NCBI RefSeq assembly: GCF_900200035.1
Contig: NZ_FZTC01000015.1
Span: 744,001 to 808,000, forward strand
Source of the DNA: Klebsiella grimontii
GTDB taxonomy: Bacteria; Pseudomonadota; Gammaproteobacteria; Enterobacterales; Enterobacteriaceae
Reading direction: 5' to 3'
Length of the DNA: 64,000 nucleotides
A model generated the notes under the pieces. The model did no database searches. It saw only the letters and a program-made list of their open reading frames with translations, and was not told where the DNA came from. Made by a program: the position numbers and the translations under genes. Positions 37,788 through 48,020 of the stretch are shown piece after piece. The first letter of the stretch is position 1. Every line of letters starts with the position of its first letter.

Positions 37788-38088
37788 CCTTGTGCATTAG
37801 AGTTAGAAAACTTGCGGTAAGCTAGAGAGTACGCGGCCTGCGGGCGAATTGGCGCGAAACCCGTCTTTTATTAAATTATATTTAATATCAATTGATTAGA
37901 TAAAAGCAATGCCTGTAAGAAAAGTGTCACCGGCTGCCATAAAACATTCATCCTCTCGCTTGACAAATGTTAAATGACAATACTTTTTGGGGATAACCCT
38001 ACAGAGTGGCGGATTATCCCGTAAAGCGCTTTTTATTTGCCCATGTTGGCGGTAAAAAGCGCGAATTAGCCCGGATACGATAATAGGG

Positions 38089-38108
38089 TACTGGCTTTAT
38101 ATCCAGTA
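38089..38108. promoter_or_regulatory. LexA (SOS) box of uvrB
   Basis: TACTGGCTTTATATCCAGTA fits the SOS box CTG-N10-CAG and lies 76 bp before uvrB, as expected for this damage-inducible gene. Confidence 0.92.
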
Positions 38109-38183
38109 TTTTTTATTGGCAAAAGCTGAGCTGACGAGTAGAATTAAACACCTGCCATTCAACCCTTCTTCAGGTTCTGATTG

Positions 38184-40199
38184 ATGAGTAAACCGTTCAA
38201 GCTGCATTCTGCTTTCCGTCCCTCCGGCGACCAGCCGGAAGCCATTCGTCGCCTGGAAGAGGGGCTGGAAGATGGCCTGGCGCATCAAACGCTGCTCGGG
38301 GTAACCGGCTCAGGTAAAACGTTTACTATCGCCAACGTTATTGCTGACCTGCAGCGCCCGACGATGGTGCTGGCGCCGAACAAAACCCTGGCGGCGCAGC
38401 TTTACGGCGAGATGAAAGAGTTCTTCCAGGAGAACGCGGTGGAGTATTTCGTCTCCTACTACGACTACTACCAGCCGGAAGCCTACGTACCAAGCTCGGA
38501 CACCTTCATCGAGAAAGATGCGTCGGTGAACGAACACATTGAACAGATGCGTCTGTCGGCGACCAAAGCCCTGCTGGAGCGTCGCGACGTGGTGGTGGTG
38601 GCGTCGGTCTCCGCTATTTACGGCCTGGGCGACCCGGACCTCTATCTGAAGATGATGCTGCACCTGACGGTGGGCATGATCATTGACCAGCGCGCTATCT
38701 TGCGCCGCCTGGCCGAGCTGCAGTATACCCGCAACGATCAGGCCTTCCAGCGCGGTACCTTCCGCGTGCGCGGCGAAGTGATTGATATCTTCCCGGCGGA
38801 ATCTGACGACGTCGCGCTGCGCGTTGAGCTGTTCGATGAGGAAGTTGAGCGCCTGTCGCTATTCGATCCGCTGACCGGTCATATCGAGTCGACGATCCCG
38901 CGCTTCACCGTCTACCCGAAGACCCACTACGTCACCCCGCGCGAGCGCATCGTCCAGGCGATGGAAGAGATTAAAGTGGAACTGGCGGAGCGGCGTAAGG
39001 TGCTGCTGGAGAACAACAAGCTGCTGGAAGAGCAGCGTCTAAGCCAGCGTACGCAGTTCGACCTCGAAATGATGAACGAGCTGGGCTACTGTTCGGGGAT
39101 TGAAAACTACTCGCGCTACCTGTCGGGCCGCGGCCCGGGCGAGCCGCCGCCGACGCTGTTTGACTACCTGCCGGCCGATGGTCTGCTGGTGATCGATGAA
39201 TCCCACGTAACGATCCCGCAAATCGGCGGCATGTACCGCGGGGACCGGGCGCGTAAAGAGACGCTGGTGGAGTATGGTTTCCGTCTGCCGTCGGCGCTCG
39301 ATAACCGGCCAATGAAGTTTGAAGAGTTTGAGGCCCTGGCGCCGCAAACGATCTACGTTTCGGCGACGCCGGGGGCCTATGAACTGGATAAATCCGGCGA
39401 CGAGGTGGTGGACCAGGTTGTTCGCCCGACGGGGCTGCTGGATCCGATCATCGAGGTGCGTCCGGTAGGCACCCAGGTCGACGACCTGCTCTCGGAAATT
39501 CGCCTCCGCACCGCGATCAACGAGCGCGTGCTGGTCACGACGCTGACCAAACGGATGGCGGAAGATTTAACCGAATATCTGGAAGAGCACGGCGAGCGGG
39601 TTCGCTACCTGCACTCGGACATCGACACCGTGGAGCGCATGGAGATTATCCGCGACCTGCGCCTCGGCGAGTTTGACGTGCTGGTGGGCATCAACCTGCT
39701 GCGTGAAGGTTTGGATATGCCGGAAGTCTCGCTGGTGGCGATCCTGGACGCCGATAAAGAAGGCTTCCTGCGCTCTGAACGCTCGCTGATTCAGACCATT
39801 GGCCGCGCGGCGCGCAACATCAACGGTAAAGCGATTCTCTACGGCGATAAAATCACCCCGTCGATGGCGAAAGCGATCGGTGAAACCGAGCGCCGCCGTG
39901 AGAAGCAGCAGGCGTATAACGAAGAGCACGGCATTGTTCCGCAGGGGCTCAACAAGAAAGTGGTCGATATTCTGGCGCTCGGTCAGAATATCGCGAAAAC
40001 CAAAACCAAGGGGCGCGGCAAGTCCCGCTCTCCGGTTGAGGCGGATACGGTCGCCCTCACGCCGAAGGCGCTTCAGCAGAAGATTCACGAACTGGAAGGG
40101 CAGATGATGCAGCACGCGCAGAACCTGGAGTTCGAAGAGGCGGCGCAAATTCGCGACCAGCTTCACCAGCTGCGCGAGCTGTTTATCGCCGCGTCGTAG
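38184..40199 (+). CDS. uvrB: Excinuclease ABC subunit B
   Basis: UvrB is the central subunit of nucleotide excision repair: loaded by UvrA, it verifies damage and recruits UvrC. The 671-aa product has Walker [11 protein letters not shown] (about residues 38-47), the damage-probing beta-hairpin [12 protein letters not shown] (about 92-103), helicase motif DESH and late motifs [11 protein letters not shown] and [10 protein letters not shown]-terminal UVR domain ([27 protein letters not shown]) binds UvrC. A TTG directly precedes the ATG in frame; ATG 38184 is the family start. Confidence 0.98.
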   Translation: MSKPFKLHSAFRPSGDQPEAIRRLEEGLEDGLAHQTLLGVTGSGKTFTIANVIADLQRPTMVLAPNKTLAAQLYGEMKEFFQENAVEYFVSYYDYYQPEAYVPSSDTFIEKDASVNEHIEQMRLSATKALLERRDVVVVASVSAIYGLGDPDLYLKMMLHLTVGMIIDQRAILRRLAELQYTRNDQAFQRGTFRVRGEVIDIFPAESDDVALRVELFDEEVERLSLFDPLTGHIESTIPRFTVYPKTHYVTPRERIVQAMEEIKVELAERRKVLLENNKLLEEQRLSQRTQFDLEMMNELGYCSGIENYSRYLSGRGPGEPPPTLFDYLPADGLLVIDESHVTIPQIGGMYRGDRARKETLVEYGFRLPSALDNRPMKFEEFEALAPQTIYVSATPGAYELDKSGDEVVDQVVRPTGLLDPIIEVRPVGTQVDDLLSEIRLRTAINERVLVTTLTKRMAEDLTEYLEEHGERVRYLHSDIDTVERMEIIRDLRLGEFDVLVGINLLREGLDMPEVSLVAILDADKEGFLRSERSLIQTIGRAARNINGKAILYGDKITPSMAKAIGETERRREKQQAYNEEHGIVPQGLNKKVVDILALGQNIAKTKTKGRGKSRSPVEADTVALTPKALQQKIHELEGQMMQHAQNLEFEEAAQIRDQLHQLRELFIAAS

Positions 40200-40254
40200 C
40201 GGAGTTATCGCCGGGCCTTACGGTCTTCGGGGTGATGGACAGGATGTGTTTTTC

Positions 40255-40287
40255 GTAGGTCGGAAAAGGCGTTAGCCGCCACCCGAC
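40255..40287. repeat. REP-like palindrome downstream of uvrB
   Basis: GTAGGTCGGAAAAGGCG and the complementary GCCACCCGAC form a REP-like imperfect hairpin 55 bp after the uvrB stop. The rest of the gap to 40370 shows nothing. Confidence 0.6.
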
Positions 40288-40370
40288 AGAAAAGCGAGCA
40301 CATGCGTCAAAACGAGGTGGCCAGAACGCTTTGGTTATTTATTGCCCCTCTGCCGTGATTTTCCGTGATG

Positions 40371-40387
40371 CTTAATGTTGGCTTAAT
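40371..40387 (+). promoter_or_regulatory. PmrA box upstream of a 30-codon gene
   Basis: CTTAAT-GTTGG-CTTAAT is a perfect direct-repeat PmrA box. TATCCT at 40403-40408 lies 15 bp further on as a -10 candidate. This is the layout of PmrA-activated promoters, in which the second half-site takes the place of a -35. Confidence 0.8.
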
Positions 40388-40429
40388 CTTGTTTGGCGAA
40401 ACTATCCTCACTTTACTGAGGATAGCGCC

Positions 40430-40522
40430 ATGCAAAAATTAACCTTCCGCGAATACCTGGCAGTCACCTGCGCGTTTGTTATCGTCGTTGCCTTTTTCCA
40501 TCAGTGGGTGCTGACGTTCTGA
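40430..40522 (+). CDS. 30-aa single-span membrane peptide under a PmrA box (PmrR-like)
   Basis: A 30-codon frame starts at ATG 40430, with GAGG 7 bp upstream. It encodes a short charged N-terminus MQKLTFREYLA, one hydrophobic helix (about residues 11-28) and a HQWVLTF end. Size, layout and aromatic C-terminus resemble PmrR, the PmrA-activated 29-30 aa inhibitor of LpxT; similarity in residues is modest (EYL..V....V.VV..F...W..T). Its last 22 bp overlap the 3' end of pmrB on the opposite strand. The perfect PmrA box upstream makes it a likely member of the lipid-A modification response. Confidence 0.65.
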   Translation: MQKLTFREYLAVTCAFVIVVAFFHQWVLTF

Positions 40523-41598
40523 CGCGAAGCTTTAGGGAAGAGTACCCAGGCGCGAACGCCGGGGCCGGGCTGACGGTTATGTAAAAAGAACTGCGCGTCG
40601 TGCAGCTGGGCGATGCGGGTGACGATGCTTAACCCAAGACCAATACCGCCGTAGCGGCTGTCCATGCGAACGAACGCTTTGCTTAATTCACCGCTTTTCG
40701 CCTCATCGATTCCCGGGCCTTCGTCTTCGACCGCCAGAATTGGCGTTGGGCCGGGCGCTATCGACACTTTAATCGTCGACCCCGTCGGGCTATAGCGATG
40801 GGCGTTTTCCACCAGATTGCGCAGGATCACCTGCACCAGCGTGGCGTCGCCCGAAACCACCGCTTCACCCTCTTTATCACTGAACACCAGCTTCTGCTGG
40901 CGCTGTTGCAGCATCGTCTCGAGCTCGTCCTGCAGCGGCTCGAAAACATCCTCTTTTAGCGCAACCTGCTGATAGCTACCGGCGGAGAATGACTGGCCGA
41001 CGCGCGCCAGCTGAAGCAGTTGAGTAATGCTGTTGGTCATTTGATCGAGACGCTGTATCAGCGGAGCCACGTTAACGCCGTGCACTTTCGCCAGCAGCTC
41101 CAGGTGCAGCCGCAGCCCGGCCAGCGGCGTGCGCAGCTCATGGGCGACGTCGGCGGTAAACAGGCGCTCGCGATCGAGGGTTAAATTCAGGCGGGATACC
41201 AGCTGATTGATCGCGGTGGTCACTGCGGTCACTTCAGGAACCGATTCTTTCAGCGCGATAGGCTGCAGATTATCCGGGGTACGGCTTTCCAGCTCGAGCT
41301 GCAGTCGGGAAAGCGGCCTGGTGATTTTTTTAACCGCCAGCAGGGAAATATACAGCGCCAGGCCAATAATCAGCAGGCTCGGGATCAGCAGGCTGGCTAC
41401 CGCTTCGCGAACCTCATGCTCAATATGCTTCTGATTGTTATGCCCTTCGATGGCGCTGGCGACCAGCAGCTGTATCTGTTCCTGGCTTTCATGCCACAGC
41501 CAGAACACGCTGATCAACTGGCACACCGCCAGGATTGCGCCAATTGTCAGCAGCAGCCGATGACGCATGGTCCAGTTTTCACTGACAAAAAAAGCCAT
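40501..41598 (-). CDS. pmrB: Sensor histidine kinase PmrB (BasS)
   Basis: PmrB senses Fe3+, Al3+ and mild acid and phosphorylates PmrA. The 365-aa inner-membrane kinase has TM1 at about residues 15-35, a short periplasmic loop with an ExxE metal motif (EVRE, about 62-65) and TM2 at about 68-88. A HAMP linker, the H-box FTADVAHELRTPLAG (His153), N-box NLVENAHRYSP and G-box VEDEGPGID follow. ATG 41598 lies 4 bp after the pmrA stop; upstream in-frame extensions overlap pmrA. It is close to E. coli BasS across its length. Confidence 0.93.
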   Translation of the reverse strand: MAFFVSENWTMRHRLLLTIGAILAVCQLISVFWLWHESQEQIQLLVASAIEGHNNQKHIEHEVREAVASLLIPSLLIIGLALYISLLAVKKITRPLSRLQLELESRTPDNLQPIALKESVPEVTAVTTAINQLVSRLNLTLDRERLFTADVAHELRTPLAGLRLHLELLAKVHGVNVAPLIQRLDQMTNSITQLLQLARVGQSFSAGSYQQVALKEDVFEPLQDELETMLQQRQQKLVFSDKEGEAVVSGDATLVQVILRNLVENAHRYSPTGSTIKVSIAPGPTPILAVEDEGPGIDEAKSGELSKAFVRMDSRYGGIGLGLSIVTRIAQLHDAQFFLHNRQPGPGVRAWVLFPKASRQNVSTH

Positions 41599-41602
41599 AG
41601 CG

Positions 41603-42274
41603 TTATTCCGTCTCCGCGTTATCAACCAGCATATAGCCAAAGCCCCGGACGGTGCGGATGCGTGATTTGCCGACCTTATCGCGCAGATTATGGATATGCA
41701 CCTCCAGCGTATTGGTGGCCGGTTCGTTGTCCCAGCTGTAAATGTCGTTATAGAGAATTTCGCGATGCACCGGGCTGCCCGCCTTCATCATCAGACGAGA
41801 AAGCAGGGCGTACTCTTTGGGGGTTAAATCCAGAGACTGCTCGCCGAGCCAGACCAGCCGCCGGGTGACGTTCAGGCGTAAATTGCCGACGGTCAGTTCG
41901 TTATCGCCCTGATTATTGTGACGACGCAGCAGGGCGCGAATACGGGCGTTAAGCTCTTCCAGCGCAAACGGCTTAACCAGGTAGTCATCCGCGCCGGTAT
42001 CCAGACCGCTGATGCGGTCATCAACGGTATCACGGGCGGTGAGGATCAGCACCGGCTGGCTGAATTTTTCCCGCCGCATACGCGCCAGGAAGTGCAGGCC
42101 GTCCTCATCCGGCAGGCCGAGGTCGAGGACCACCAGGCTATAGTGATTGCTGGCCAGAGAGAGCGCGGCTTCGTGGGCGGTTGACACGCCGTCGCAGACG
42201 TAGCCCTCGCTTTGCATCGCCAGGATTAATCCCTGTAACAGGAGCGCATCGTCTTCAATGACTAAAATTTTCAT
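41603..42274 (-). CDS. pmrA: Response regulator PmrA (BasR)
   Basis: PmrA, when phosphorylated, activates lipid-A modification genes. The 223-aa OmpR-type protein has receiver acidic residues EDD (7-9), phospho-acceptor Asp51 in LVVLDLGLP, Lys in [11 protein letters not shown] and a C-terminal winged helix ending [15 protein letters not shown]. It overlaps eptA by 4 bp (ATGA) and precedes pmrB, giving the canonical pmrCAB order. PmrA boxes upstream of eptA and of the 30-aa peptide gene are its predicted targets. Confidence 0.94.
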   Translation of the reverse strand: MKILVIEDDALLLQGLILAMQSEGYVCDGVSTAHEAALSLASNHYSLVVLDLGLPDEDGLHFLARMRREKFSQPVLILTARDTVDDRISGLDTGADDYLVKPFALEELNARIRALLRRHNNQGDNELTVGNLRLNVTRRLVWLGEQSLDLTPKEYALLSRLMMKAGSPVHREILYNDIYSWDNEPATNTLEVHIHNLRDKVGKSRIRTVRGFGYMLVDNAETE

Positions 42275-43914
42275 CGGCCTGCCTCTCTACATGGCGTTAA
42301 AATATCGTCTGTTGCCTGGTATTCGCGGGTGCTGACCCCGAGCAGACCGAGCAGGGTGGAGAAGAGATTATCCTGCGAATACGCTTGCGTTTTCGCTTTC
42401 TGCTGCAAGCACTGGCTGGAGACGCCATAGCGCTGTTGATAATCCGCGGACAGCCACAGCAGCATCGGGACGTGTTTTTGCGTCTCCGGCGCGATGGACC
42501 ACGGCAGCCCGTGCAAATATACCCCATCCTCGCCAAGCGACTCGCCGTGATCCGACAGATACACCAGGCTGGTGGTGAATTTATCCTGCTTTGACTGCAG
42601 TAATTTTATCGCTTTGTCGACCACATAATCGACATACAAAATCGTATTGTCGTAGGTATTGGTGAGCTGCTGCTGGGTACAGCTCTGAATTTCGTTGGTA
42701 TCGCAGGTCGGCGTAAACTGTTTAAACTGCGCCGGATAGCGATTGTAGTAGGTCGGACCGTGGCTGCCGATGGTGTGCAGAACGATAATTCCGTCCTGCT
42801 GAAGATTGTCGATATAGCTATCCAGGTTATGGAATAGCACCTCATCGTAGCACTCGCCGTCGATGCACTGGCCGCTCAGCTTGAGATCGGTGACGTTCTG
42901 ATGCGGCACCCGGTCACAGGCCCCTTTGCAGCCGCCGTCGTTATCATTCCACTGCACCTGAATTCCCGCCCGCTGCAGGATATCCAGCACGCCTTCCTGG
43001 TGGTGCGCCAGCTCTTCATCATAGTGGGCGCGTGGCATATTAGAGAACATGCACGGTACGGAAACCGCAGTCGCGGTGCCGCAAGAGGTCGTATCGGGGA
43101 AATAGATAACATTATCCTGTTTCAGGCGCGGGTTGGTCTCGCGGGCGTAGCCGTTCAGGGAAAAGTTGGCCGCCCTTGAGGTTTCGCCTAATACCACGAT
43201 GGTCAGGTTTTTCCGCGGTCCGCTGCGCATCACCGGTTTCTGAACCGCGTCTTCGCCAATTTTGACCAGCGGAAGATTGTCCATTCTGTTATGCGCATAC
43301 CATGAATTCACCGCCACAATGCTGTTTGACGGGCTCAGGGACTTCACCAGCTCTTTGTTATTGCGAAACAGCGAGGCGTAATCCTTATAAAAAAATGCCG
43401 CGACCAGAATAATCAGCAGCGCTGAAACCACGATGCTCGCCAGCCGTATCGCCACGCTGCGCCACAGGGTTGCCGGTTTGCGGATTTTAACCCACCAGGC
43501 CGCGACCACCGCCAGAACGCCGGTGAGACCCAGTATCAGGACCATTCTGCCGGAGAGAAGCGCAAAGCTTTCGGCGGGCGTGGTATCGAGGATATTGGTG
43601 ATCATCGCCCGATCGATAATCACCCCGAAGGTCCAGATAAAATACTGGGCCGAGGCGCTAAGCAAAATAAACAGGCTGATGACGAGGCGGTCAAGCTTCA
43701 GGAACGACGCTATCGTGGTGATGATATTCATCACGCTGATGGCCACAATCGGCATACTGAGGAACACCAGCCAGTTGTGCAGACCGTTGACCGGCAGCAG
43801 GGTAAACGCCTGGCGATAGAAAGCGATATTCAGCACCAGACCGATATAGCTGGCGAAAAGAATCAAATAGACCGTACGGTTAAGCATTGGCCGGCGTAAA
43901 GAAAATAACGACAT
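42271..43914 (-). CDS. eptA: Lipid A phosphoethanolamine transferase EptA (PmrC)
   Basis: EptA adds phosphoethanolamine to lipid A phosphates and gives polymyxin resistance. The 547-aa protein has five N-terminal membrane segments (about residues 10-180) and a periplasmic alkaline-phosphatase-like domain with zinc site [13 protein letters not shown], nucleophile Thr in [12 protein letters not shown] (about residue 280) and [17 protein letters not shown]. Paired Cys residues are present, as in E. coli EptA. ATG 43914 gives the family length. It heads the operon under a PmrA box. Confidence 0.94.
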   Translation of the reverse strand: MSLFSLRRPMLNRTVYLILFASYIGLVLNIAFYRQAFTLLPVNGLHNWLVFLSMPIVAISVMNIITTIASFLKLDRLVISLFILLSASAQYFIWTFGVIIDRAMITNILDTTPAESFALLSGRMVLILGLTGVLAVVAAWWVKIRKPATLWRSVAIRLASIVVSALLIILVAAFFYKDYASLFRNNKELVKSLSPSNSIVAVNSWYAHNRMDNLPLVKIGEDAVQKPVMRSGPRKNLTIVVLGETSRAANFSLNGYARETNPRLKQDNVIYFPDTTSCGTATAVSVPCMFSNMPRAHYDEELAHHQEGVLDILQRAGIQVQWNDNDGGCKGACDRVPHQNVTDLKLSGQCIDGECYDEVLFHNLDSYIDNLQQDGIIVLHTIGSHGPTYYNRYPAQFKQFTPTCDTNEIQSCTQQQLTNTYDNTILYVDYVVDKAIKLLQSKQDKFTTSLVYLSDHGESLGEDGVYLHGLPWSIAPETQKHVPMLLWLSADYQQRYGVSSQCLQQKAKTQAYSQDNLFSTLLGLLGVSTREYQATDDILTPCREAGR

Positions 43915-43960
43915 AGCGAACGTCCACATAAAGAGATGTTCGCTATGCTGCCCGTTTTTT

Positions 43961-43977
43961 TTTAAGACAACCTTAAG
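43961..43977 (-). promoter_or_regulatory. PmrA box of eptA-pmrAB
   Basis: The minus strand reads CTTAAG-GTTGT-CTTAAA, a PmrA direct repeat with 5-bp spacing, 47 bp before eptA. It implies autoregulation of the operon. Confidence 0.85.
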
Positions 43978-44025
43978 ATTTTAAGCCAGCCTGATTGTGT
44001 CCCGACAATAAGCCTGCTTTGAGGA

Positions 44026-44931
44026 TTAGCCTAAGGCCTGAATCGCTTTATCCAGCGCGCGGCGTAATAGCTGCCGATCGTGACGATAGGGCACATCGCT
44101 GGCGTCAAGGGGCGTCTGAATGACGACCCGATTTTCAATCCCTGCGATATCGGCCTTCGGGCCGACCACCAGCGCGTCAATCACCCGTTTACCGATCTGC
44201 TGTTCCATAATGGCGACTCTGTCCGCCAGCGTCAGGCTGGCTGCCGGGCTGTGCTCTTTGCCCAGATTATCGATAAACACCATCGGCGCGGGCGTGCGGC
44301 GTAGCGCCTGCGCCATCTCATCGAGCAGCAGAATCGGCATCAGGCTGGTATAGAAACTGCCGGGGCCAATCAGAATTAAGTCGGCTTCGGCGATGGCTTC
44401 TATCGCTTCGCGGGTGGTGGGGACCGGCGGCGATAGCATAAGCTCGCGCGGCACGCTGGCAAGCTGATCGATATTCACTTCGCCGTAGACTTCGTGCCCT
44501 TCGTGGTCAATGGCCATCAGATCGACCGGTTGTTCCGACATCGGGATCAGAAACGCGTCAACCTTAAGGAGATTTCTGATCAAATTGATCGCTTCAAGCG
44601 GCCGGACGCTCAGGTGATCCAGCGCCTTAAGCATTAGATTTCCGAGGTTATGCCCGGAAAGTTCGCCGTTGCCGCTAAAACGGTACTCAAACATCGCCGA
44701 CGCCACGCTGGGTTCAGCGATAAGTTGATTAATACAGTTGCGCATATCGCCCCAGGCGATGCCGCCTTCCGCGCGACGAATGCGTCCCGTAGAGCCGCCG
44801 TTATCGGTGGTGGTGACGATGCCGGTAAGGCGTGAACCGAGCGAAGAGAGGGATGACATCACCCGGCCCAGCCCGTGCCCGCCGCCGAGAGCCACAACGC
44901 GATCAAGATCGGCGAAAGTACGATTGCGCAT
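44026..44931 (-). CDS. ybhK: YbhK, CofD/YvcK-like protein
   Basis: The 301-aa cytoplasmic protein of the CofD-like family has [17 protein letters not shown] (nucleotide-sugar/phosphate-binding loop, about residues 12-28), [13 protein letters not shown] and [11 protein letters not shown]. The B. subtilis homologue YvcK is needed for gluconeogenic growth and cell shape; the E. coli YbhK role is unclear. It is transcribed divergently from moaA across a 334-bp gap, as in E. coli. Confidence 0.92.
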   Translation of the reverse strand: MRNRTFADLDRVVALGGGHGLGRVMSSLSSLGSRLTGIVTTTDNGGSTGRIRRAEGGIAWGDMRNCINQLIAEPSVASAMFEYRFSGNGELSGHNLGNLMLKALDHLSVRPLEAINLIRNLLKVDAFLIPMSEQPVDLMAIDHEGHEVYGEVNIDQLASVPRELMLSPPVPTTREAIEAIAEADLILIGPGSFYTSLMPILLLDEMAQALRRTPAPMVFIDNLGKEHSPAASLTLADRVAIMEQQIGKRVIDALVVGPKADIAGIENRVVIQTPLDASDVPYRHDRQLLRRALDKAIQALG

Positions 44932-45154
44932 AAAAATCCCTTATAACAATTAATCGGGCTCACAGTAACCGATCTACCCCTAAAAGACGATGGGCGGGAC
45001 CTGACAACCTGACCGACATCAATGCAAAAGCGTGGTTTTTAGCTATTCTGTAGCGAAAATGCGCGATCGTAGCGATATGTAATTGAATATATAACGAAAT
45101 CGGAAATGGCGAAACCGTTATGAAAGCGCTACTATCGGCATAACCCGTTAACAC

Positions 45155-45262
45155 TCTAGCCTCTGTGCCTGTGTCAAAAGATATGGTGCTTTGGCCGTGA
45201 CAACTTCGGTTGTCACCAGGGCGTGGAAAGAAATGACCGCGTCTCCCGTATTTGGAAAGGTG
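45155..45262 (+). ncRNA. Molybdenum-cofactor (Moco) riboswitch in the moaA leader
   Basis: The leader is nearly identical in order to the E. coli moaA Moco element: ACTCTAGCCTCTGTGCC, GGTGCTTTGGCCGTGACAA, TTGTCACCAGGGCG, and GAAATGACCGCG...TCTCCCGTATTTGG before AAAGG and the start codon. Complementary arms such as GACAAC/GTTGTC are visible. In E. coli the RNA blocks translation when Moco is plentiful. The rest of the gap from 44932 holds the divergent promoters, with no gene seen. Confidence 0.88.
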
Positions 45263-45265
45263 TCT

Positions 45266-46255
45266 ATGGCTTCACAGCTTACCGATGCATATGCGCGGAA
45301 GTTTTACTATCTGCGCTTATCAATTACCGACGTCTGCAACTTTCGTTGCACCTACTGCCTGCCCGATGGCTATAAGCCCGGCGCCGTCACTAATAAAGGC
45401 TTCCTCAGCGTCGATGAGGTCCGTCACGTCACCCGCGCGTTCTCCGCCCTGGGGACGGAAAAGGTGCGCCTGACCGGCGGTGAGCCTTCGCTGCGTCGCG
45501 ATTTTACCGACATCATCGCCGCCGTGCGGGAAAATCCCTCCATTCGCCAGATTGCGGTCACCACCAACGGCTACCGGCTGGCGCGGGATGTTGAAAGCTG
45601 GCGCGATGCCGGGCTGACGGCAATTAACGTCAGCGTGGACAGCCTCGATGCGCGTCAGTTTCACGCCATCACCGGCCAGGACAAGTTTCGTCAGGTGATG
45701 GACGGCATCGATGCCGCCTTTGCCGCTGGCTTCGAAAAAGTGAAGGTCAATACCGTGCTGATGCGCGACGTTAACCATCACCAGCTCGACACCTTTCTGG
45801 CGTGGATCCAGCCGCGCCGCATTCAGCTGCGTTTTATTGAATTGATGGAAACCGGCGAAGGCAGCGATCTGTTTCGCCGCCATCACATTTCGGGCATGGT
45901 GCTGCGCGATGAGCTGCTGCGCCGCGGCTGGATCCATCAGATCCGCCAGCGTAGCGACGGCCCGGCGCAGGTGTTTTGCCATCCGGACTATGCCGGGGAA
46001 ATCGGCCTGATCATGCCTTATGAAAAAGATTTCTGCGCTACCTGCAACCGCCTGCGCGTCTCTTCCGTGGGTAAATTGCACCTGTGCCTGTTCGGTGAAG
46101 GCGGCGTCGACCTGCGCGATCTGCTCGCCGATGAGCGGCAGCAGTCGGCGCTGGAGGCGAGAATTTCCGAGGCGTTAACGCACAAAAAGCAAACTCATTT
46201 CCTGCATCAGGGCAACACCGGTATTACGCAGAACCTGTCGTATATCGGCGGATAA
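45266..46255 (+). CDS. moaA: GTP 3',8-cyclase MoaA
   Basis: MoaA, a radical-SAM enzyme, rearranges GTP to 3',8-cyclo-GTP in the first step of molybdenum cofactor synthesis. The 329-aa product has CNFRCTYC (Cys24, 28, 31) for the SAM cluster, a second cluster motif CATCNRLR...LHLC near residue 260 and the C-terminal GG required for activity. ATG 45266 matches the E. coli start; the open frame runs into the riboswitch. It is first in moaABCDE. Confidence 0.97.
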   Translation: MASQLTDAYARKFYYLRLSITDVCNFRCTYCLPDGYKPGAVTNKGFLSVDEVRHVTRAFSALGTEKVRLTGGEPSLRRDFTDIIAAVRENPSIRQIAVTTNGYRLARDVESWRDAGLTAINVSVDSLDARQFHAITGQDKFRQVMDGIDAAFAAGFEKVKVNTVLMRDVNHHQLDTFLAWIQPRRIQLRFIELMETGEGSDLFRRHHISGMVLRDELLRRGWIHQIRQRSDGPAQVFCHPDYAGEIGLIMPYEKDFCATCNRLRVSSVGKLHLCLFGEGGVDLRDLLADERQQSALEARISEALTHKKQTHFLHQGNTGITQNLSYIGG

Positions 46256-46276
46256 TTCATTTTAAGGAGCGATCAG

Positions 46277-46789
46277 ATGAGCCAGGCCAGCGCTGAGTTT
46301 ATCCCGACCCGTATTGCTATTCTTACCGTCTCCAGCCGACGCGGCGAAGAGGACGACACCTCCGGCCACTGGCTGCGCGATGCGGCAGAGGAGGCGGGCC
46401 ACGTCATCGTCGATAAGGCGATTGTTAAAGAGAACCGCTACGCCATTCGCGCCCAGGTGTCGGCGTGGATTGCCGGCGATGAGGCGCAGGTGGTGCTGAT
46501 TACCGGCGGCACCGGCTTTACCGACGGCGACCAGGCGCCGGAAGCGCTGCTGCCGCTGTTTGACCGTGAGGTCGAAGGCTTCGGCGAGGTGTTCCGCATG
46601 CTCTCCTTCGAAGAGATCGGCACCTCGACCCTGCAGTCCCGCGCCGTGGCCGGGGTCGCCAACCGTACGCTGATTTTTGCGATGCCTGGCTCAACCAAAG
46701 CCTGTCGTACCGCATGGGACAATATTATTGCGCCGCAGCTCGATGCGCGTACGCGCCCGTGCAACTTTATCTCTCACCTTAAGAAGTAA
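46277..46789 (+). CDS. moaB: Molybdenum cofactor protein MoaB
   Basis: The 170-aa protein of the MoaB/Mog/MoeA-like family contains VLITGGTGFTDGDQAPEALLPLF (about residues 72-94), the molybdopterin-binding core, and IFAMPGSTKACRTAWD. It is 21 bp after moaA and 3 bp before moaC. E. coli MoaB binds molybdopterin-like ligands but is not essential because MogA does the adenylation. Confidence 0.95.
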   Translation: MSQASAEFIPTRIAILTVSSRRGEEDDTSGHWLRDAAEEAGHVIVDKAIVKENRYAIRAQVSAWIAGDEAQVVLITGGTGFTDGDQAPEALLPLFDREVEGFGEVFRMLSFEEIGTSTLQSRAVAGVANRTLIFAMPGSTKACRTAWDNIIAPQLDARTRPCNFISHLKK

Positions 46790-46792
46790 TTT

Positions 46793-47281
46793 ATGTCACA
46801 GCTGACCCATATTAACGCCGCCGGCGAAGCGCACATGGTCGATGTCTCGGCGAAAGCGGAGACGGTTCGCGAAGCGCGCGCCGAGGCCTATGTTGAGATG
46901 CAGGCCACGACGCTGGCGATGATTATCGACGGCAGCCATCATAAAGGCGACGTCTTCGCTACCGCGCGCATCGCCGGGATCCAGGCGGCAAAACGCACCT
47001 GGGAGCTTATTCCGCTGTGCCATCCGCTGATGCTGAGCAAAGTCGAAGTCCATCTGCAGGCGCAGCCCGAGCATAACCGGGTGCGCATCGAATCCCTGTG
47101 CCGCCTGACCGGGAAAACCGGCGTCGAAATGGAAGCATTGACCGCCGCCTCCGTCGCCGCGCTGACGATTTACGATATGTGCAAAGCGGTACAGAAAGAT
47201 ATGGTGATTGGTCCGGTGCGCCTGCTGGCGAAAAGCGGCGGCAAGTCCGGCGATTTTAAAGTGGAAGATAGCCATGATTAA
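46793..47281 (+). CDS. moaC: Cyclic pyranopterin monophosphate synthase MoaC
   Basis: MoaC converts 3',8-cyclo-GTP to cyclic pyranopterin monophosphate. The 162-aa product has [43 protein letters not shown] (about residues 51-79) and catalytic-region [23 protein letters not shown]. Its 3' end overlaps moaD by 8 bp. Confidence 0.96.
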   Translation: MSQLTHINAAGEAHMVDVSAKAETVREARAEAYVEMQATTLAMIIDGSHHKGDVFATARIAGIQAAKRTWELIPLCHPLMLSKVEVHLQAQPEHNRVRIESLCRLTGKTGVEMEALTAASVAALTIYDMCKAVQKDMVIGPVRLLAKSGGKSGDFKVEDSHD

Positions 47282-47522
47282 GGTCCTTTTTTTTGCTCAG
47301 GTGCGCGAACTGCTCGGCACCGATTCCCTGACGCTCGATTCGCACGGGCTTTCCACGGTTGAAGCCGTTCGCCAGCAGCTGATCGCCCGCGGCGACCGCT
47401 GGGCGCTGGCGCTGGAGGAGGGCAAGCTACTGGCGGCGGTAAACCAGACGCTGACGACGTTTGATCATCCGCTGGCGGCCGGCGATGAAGTGGCGTTTTT
47501 CCCGCCGGTCACCGGAGGATAA
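47274..47522 (+). CDS. moaD: Molybdopterin synthase small subunit MoaD
   Basis: MoaD is a ubiquitin-like sulfur carrier whose C-terminal Gly-Gly becomes a thiocarboxylate. The 82-aa product [19 protein letters not shown] ends AFFPPVTGG as required. The frame is open upstream within moaC, but ATG 47274 gives the family start. It overlaps moaC by 8 bp and is followed at once by moaE. Confidence 0.96.
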   Translation: MIKVLFFAQVRELLGTDSLTLDSHGLSTVEAVRQQLIARGDRWALALEEGKLLAAVNQTLTTFDHPLAAGDEVAFFPPVTGG

Positions 47523-47523
47523 G

Positions 47524-47976
47524 ATGACGCAGACGCGTATTATCGTTAGCCACGACCGCTTTAAGGTCGGCGACGAATATCCCTGGCTGGCCGAGCGCGA
47601 TGAAGACGGCGCGGTGGTGACCTTTACCGGCAAGGTTCGCAACCACAACCTTGGCGACAGCGTCAAAGCGCTGACTCTTGAGCACTATCCGGGGATGACC
47701 GAAAAATCGCTGGCGGAAATCGTTGAGCTGGCGCGCGAGCGCTGGCCGCTGGGGCGGGTCACGGTGATTCACCGTATCGGCGAAATGTGGCCCGGAGAAG
47801 AGATTGTCTTTGTCGGCGTCACCAGCGTCCATCGCGGCAGCGCGTTTGCGGCGGGGGAGTTTATTATGGATTACCTGAAAACCCGCGCGCCGTTCTGGAA
47901 GCGCGAAGCGACGCCGGAAGGCGAGCGCTGGGTCGATGCGCGAGATAGCGACCGCAGGGCGGCAGAACGCTGGTAG
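47524..47976 (+). CDS. moaE: Molybdopterin synthase large subunit MoaE
   Basis: MoaE pairs with MoaD to add two sulfurs to cPMP. The 150-aa product has AVVTFTGKVRNHNLGDSVKALTLEHYPGMTEK (about residues 29-60) and the catalytic-lysine region YLKTRAPFWKREATPEGERW. ATG 47524 lies 1 bp after the moaD stop. It ends the moa operon; ybhL follows 44 bp later on the same strand. Confidence 0.96.
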   Translation: MTQTRIIVSHDRFKVGDEYPWLAERDEDGAVVTFTGKVRNHNLGDSVKALTLEHYPGMTEKSLAEIVELARERWPLGRVTVIHRIGEMWPGEEIVFVGVTSVHRGSAFAAGEFIMDYLKTRAPFWKREATPEGERWVDARDSDRRAAERW

Positions 47977-48020
47977 TGTGGTACGCTTAGAAGATAAATT
48001 TCGTTAATCAGGAGACAGTC

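Noticed and set aside
40501-42274. CrrAB-like two-component system as the identity of the kinase and regulator
   Set aside because: Both proteins match PmrA/PmrB over their whole length and are coupled to eptA under a PmrA box.
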